Assembly (NCBI GenBank): GCA_900550685.1
Contig: URTS01000037.1
Location: forward strand, 1 to 14,661
DNA length: 14,661 nt
Direction: 5' to 3'
Origin: an uncultured Oscillibacter sp.
GTDB lineage: Bacteria; Bacillota; Clostridia; Oscillospirales; Oscillospiraceae
The stretch's first letter is position 1. Every line of letters starts with the position of its first letter. This document shows, piece after piece, positions 12,724 through 14,661 of the stretch. Under the pieces are notes generated by a model that saw only the letters and a list, made by a program, of their open reading frames with translations, did no database searches and was not told the DNA's origin. Made by a program: the position numbers and the translations under genes.

Positions 12724-13868
12724 TGGACAAGCTGCGGATCATGAGCGTTTTTGGCACCCGGCCGGAAGCCATTAAAATGTGCCCTTTGGTGAAGGAACTG
12801 GCCTCCCGGCCGGAGATCGAGAGCCTCTGCTGCGTCACCGCCCAGCACCGCCAGATGCTGGACAGCGTGCTGGAGGTCTTTGATGTGAAGCCGGACTGGG
12901 ATCTGGACATCATGACCCCCCGGCAGACCCTTTCCACCATTACCAGCAAGTGCCTTACCGGCATGGACGAGGCCATCGACACCCTGAAGCCGGATATGAT
13001 CCTGGTCCACGGAGATACCTCTACCACCTTTGCCGGAGCCCTGTCCGCCTTTTACCACCAGGTGAAGGTGGGCCACGTAGAGGCCGGTCTCAGAACCTAT
13101 GACAAGTATTCTCCCTTTCCGGAGGAGATGAACCGGAAGCTGGTTTCCTCCATTGCGGACCTGTATTTCTGCCCCACGGTGAACAATAAAAACAACCTCC
13201 TGCGGGAGAACATCACGGAGGGATTGTTCGTCACCGGCAATACGGTGATCGACGCTTTAAAGACCACCGTCCGGGCGGATTACAAATTCGCCACCGACGA
13301 ACTGAACCACCTGCCCTACGGGGAGAAGAAGATCATTCTGGTCACCTGCCACCGCCGGGAGAACTACGGCGAGCCCATGAAGCATATCATGCTGGCCCTG
13401 CGGCAGATCGCGGAGGAAAATCCGGAGGTGGAGCTGGTGTATCCCGTCCATCTCAGCCCGGTGGTGCGGGAAGCGGTGGACACCTATCTCCGGGGCGCAC
13501 CCCGGGTGCATCTCATTGACCCGCTGCCTGCAGACGAGATGCACAACCTCATGGACCGGTGTTACATGGTCATGACGGACTCCGGCGGCTTGCAGGAGGA
13601 GGCTCCCGCCCTGGGCAAGCCGGTGCTGGTGATGCGCCGGGAGACGGAGCGGCCCGAAGCGGTGGCCGCCGGAACGGTGAAGCTCTGCGGTGTGGTGCAG
13701 GACGATATCGTCACCATGGCGGAGCGGCTGATCCGGGACAAATCCGCTTACGAAAAGATGGCCCACGCTGTGAACCCCTATGGGGACGGTCAGGCCTGCC
13801 GCCGCATTGCGGACGACATTTTGTGGTATTTTGGCCGCCGGGAGCAGCCGGCGGAGGACCTTGCATAA
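12723..13868 (+). CDS. wecB: UDP-N-acetylglucosamine 2-epimerase (non-hydrolysing)
   Basis: This cytosolic enzyme (also called MnaA) interconverts UDP-GlcNAc and UDP-ManNAc. The 381-residue length is typical. The GT-B fold is recognisable by MSVFGTRPEAIKM at the N-terminus, HGDTSTTFAG (Asp98), VGHVEAGLRT (Glu120), YSPFPEEMNRKL (Glu134), LVTCHRREN (His210), and TDSGGLQEEAPALGKPVLVMR in the UDP-binding half. Asp98, Glu120, Glu134 and His210 correspond to the catalytic set known from E. coli (Asp95, Glu117, Glu131, His213). GGAGGAG inside the end of tagO serves as ribosome site, about 8 nt before the ATG. Directly following tagO, it would supply UDP-ManNAc for the ManNAc-GlcNAc linkage unit of teichoic acid; the TagA-type transferase is not in the window. 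Confidence 0.96.
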   Translation: MDKLRIMSVFGTRPEAIKMCPLVKELASRPEIESLCCVTAQHRQMLDSVLEVFDVKPDWDLDIMTPRQTLSTITSKCLTGMDEAIDTLKPDMILVHGDTSTTFAGALSAFYHQVKVGHVEAGLRTYDKYSPFPEEMNRKLVSSIADLYFCPTVNNKNNLLRENITEGLFVTGNTVIDALKTTVRADYKFATDELNHLPYGEKKIILVTCHRRENYGEPMKHIMLALRQIAEENPEVELVYPVHLSPVVREAVDTYLRGAPRVHLIDPLPADEMHNLMDRCYMVMTDSGGLQEEAPALGKPVLVMRRETERPEAVAAGTVKLCGVVQDDIVTMAERLIRDKSAYEKMAHAVNPYGDGQACRRIADDILWYFGRREQPAEDLA

Positions 13869-13891
13869 ATGAGAGGGAAGGAGGGCGCGGC

Positions 13892-14632
13892 ATGAAGCGG
13901 ACGCAGAAGCTGGTGACATGGGGCATTGTGGTCCTGGTGGTGCTGGTGGTCGTGCTGATGCTGATGAGCAATCTGCGCCGCTCCTCCCGGGTGGTCCTGC
14001 CGGACACCAGCACCACGGCGGAGGACAGCGAACTGCCGCCGGAGGGCGGAGAACTGACGGTGGTGGAGGTGACGCCGGAAACGGTACAGGCGGCCATTGC
14101 CACGCTGCACCGTCCGGAGGCCTACAGCCGCAGCGTGACGGTGGAGTATCTCTGGAGCGGCGGCAGCCGCTCTGTGGAGATGAACGTCTTTGTCTCCGGT
14201 GGCTGGAGCCGGACGGACCGGACGATGCCGGATGGCCAGGTACGCCACACCGTTACCAACGGCGAGACCACCTACATCTGGTACAACAGCGAATCCAATG
14301 TGTTCAGCGGCCCCGCCGGGGACATTTCACCGGATGCGGAGCAGGCCATTCCCACCTATGAGGATGTGCTGGCCCTGCCGCCGGAGCAGATCGCCCAGGC
14401 GGACTACCGGATGGTGTCCGATGTCCGCTGCATCTATGTGGAGACTGCGGAGGATGACTGGGGCTATACCCAGCGGTACTGGGTCAGCGTGGACACCGGA
14501 CTGCTAGTGGTGGCGGAGCGGCTGCAGGATGGGGAGACCGTCTACCGCATGGCCTCTCTGGCAGTGGATGAAACGGCGCCGGATGTCCGGAATTTCCTCC
14601 TGCCAGATGGCACGGACCTGCTTCAAACGTAA
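13892..14632 (+). CDS. Uncharacterised membrane-anchored extracytoplasmic protein, possibly LolA/RseB-like fold
   Basis: The product is 246 residues. A short basic N-terminus (MKRTQK) and one hydrophobic helix at 8-27 (LVTWGIVVLVVLVVVLMLMS) indicate a signal anchor. There is no lipobox Cys. A Ser/Thr/Pro/Glu-rich linker (31-55) leads to a domain of alternating beta strands, for example YSRSVTVEYLWSGGSRSVEM, VRHTVTNGETTYIWYN, VRCIYVETAEDDW and YWVSVDTGLLVVAERLQDGE. That last phrase, a polar tag of a beta half-barrel, recalls LolA/RseB-type or sporulation-associated domains. I do not recognise a specific family. AAGGAGGG (13878-13885) is 6 nt before the ATG, and the gene starts 23 nt after wecB, so it is probably the fourth gene of the trpS operon and an envelope protein. 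Function is unknown. Confidence 0.75.
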   Translation: MKRTQKLVTWGIVVLVVLVVVLMLMSNLRRSSRVVLPDTSTTAEDSELPPEGGELTVVEVTPETVQAAIATLHRPEAYSRSVTVEYLWSGGSRSVEMNVFVSGGWSRTDRTMPDGQVRHTVTNGETTYIWYNSESNVFSGPAGDISPDAEQAIPTYEDVLALPPEQIAQADYRMVSDVRCIYVETAEDDWGYTQRYWVSVDTGLLVVAERLQDGETVYRMASLAVDETAPDVRNFLLPDGTDLLQT

Positions 14633-14646
14633 ACCGCGGCGCCCCC

Positions 14647-14661
14647 GGACGTTTATCGTCC
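14647..14661 (+). terminator. Partial hairpin at the window end
   Basis: GGACG (14647-14651) pairs with CGTCC (14657-14661) around a TTTAT loop. The five C's before the left arm (14642-14646) could extend the stem if G's follow beyond the window. The position 15 bases after the last stop fits an operon terminator, but the T-tract would lie outside. Confidence 0.45.

Noticed and set aside
1..14661. tRNA or rRNA genes, CRISPR arrays, insertion sequences, integrases or toxin-antitoxin genes
   Set aside because: Searched by eye on both strands in all intergenic regions; nothing with the necessary structure, repeats or motifs was found.

Overview
The window reads as a chromosomal housekeeping segment of an anaerobic, low-oxygen-adapted Firmicute. 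The best guess is a GC-rich (roughly 60% by eye) member of the Clostridia, family Oscillospiraceae or a relative. The reasons are strong AGGAGG-type ribosome sites, sigma-A-like promoters with 17-bp spacers, a flavodiiron oxygen/NO reductase, a type II pantothenate kinase, ammonia-dependent AsnA, and an efp gene followed by a CD1247-like zinc-ribbon protein. The taxon is an inference from gene content. I see no tRNA, rRNA, CRISPR array, insertion sequence or prophage gene, and no gene-free stretch longer than about 220 bases.

Layout. 1-843 is the 3' end of leuS, closed by a strong hairpin. rpsU (1065-1247) follows with its own promoter, a structured leader and a hairpin terminator shared with a convergent minus-strand gene (1287-2057) that looks like a degenerate GH18/spore-lysin-type protein. 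Divergent from that lies a YqeG-family HAD phosphatase gene (2130-2644) that is split by an apparent one-base deletion. Next come efp (2769-3335) and the CD1247-like acidic zinc-ribbon gene (3405-3851), each followed by a hairpin terminator. coaW (minus, 3944-4783) and pncB (plus, 4989-6440) are transcribed divergently from a shared 205-bp region holding two good promoters. The flavodiiron gene fprA (6596-7807) is convergent with a minus-strand gltX-asnA operon (10380 down to 7860). Back-to-back promoters at 10425-10491 drive gltX to the left and, to the right, a four-gene unit: trpS, tagO/wecA, wecB/mnaA and an uncharacterised membrane-anchored protein. That unit ends at an incompletely captured hairpin at the window edge.

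How the genes fit together. Translation dominates: LeuRS, GluRS, TrpRS, EF-P, bS21, and the aaRS-like AsnA. CoaW and PncB commit pantothenate to CoA and nicotinate to NAD. TagO and WecB make the lipid-linked GlcNAc and the UDP-ManNAc used to start wall teichoic acid or similar polymers, so the uncharacterised last gene of that operon is plausibly an envelope protein. I found no convincing new biological system. The points most worth a second look are the split yqeG, the degenerate GH18-like protein, the structured leaders of rpsU and efp, the hairpin touching the fprA promoter, and the envelope protein at the end.
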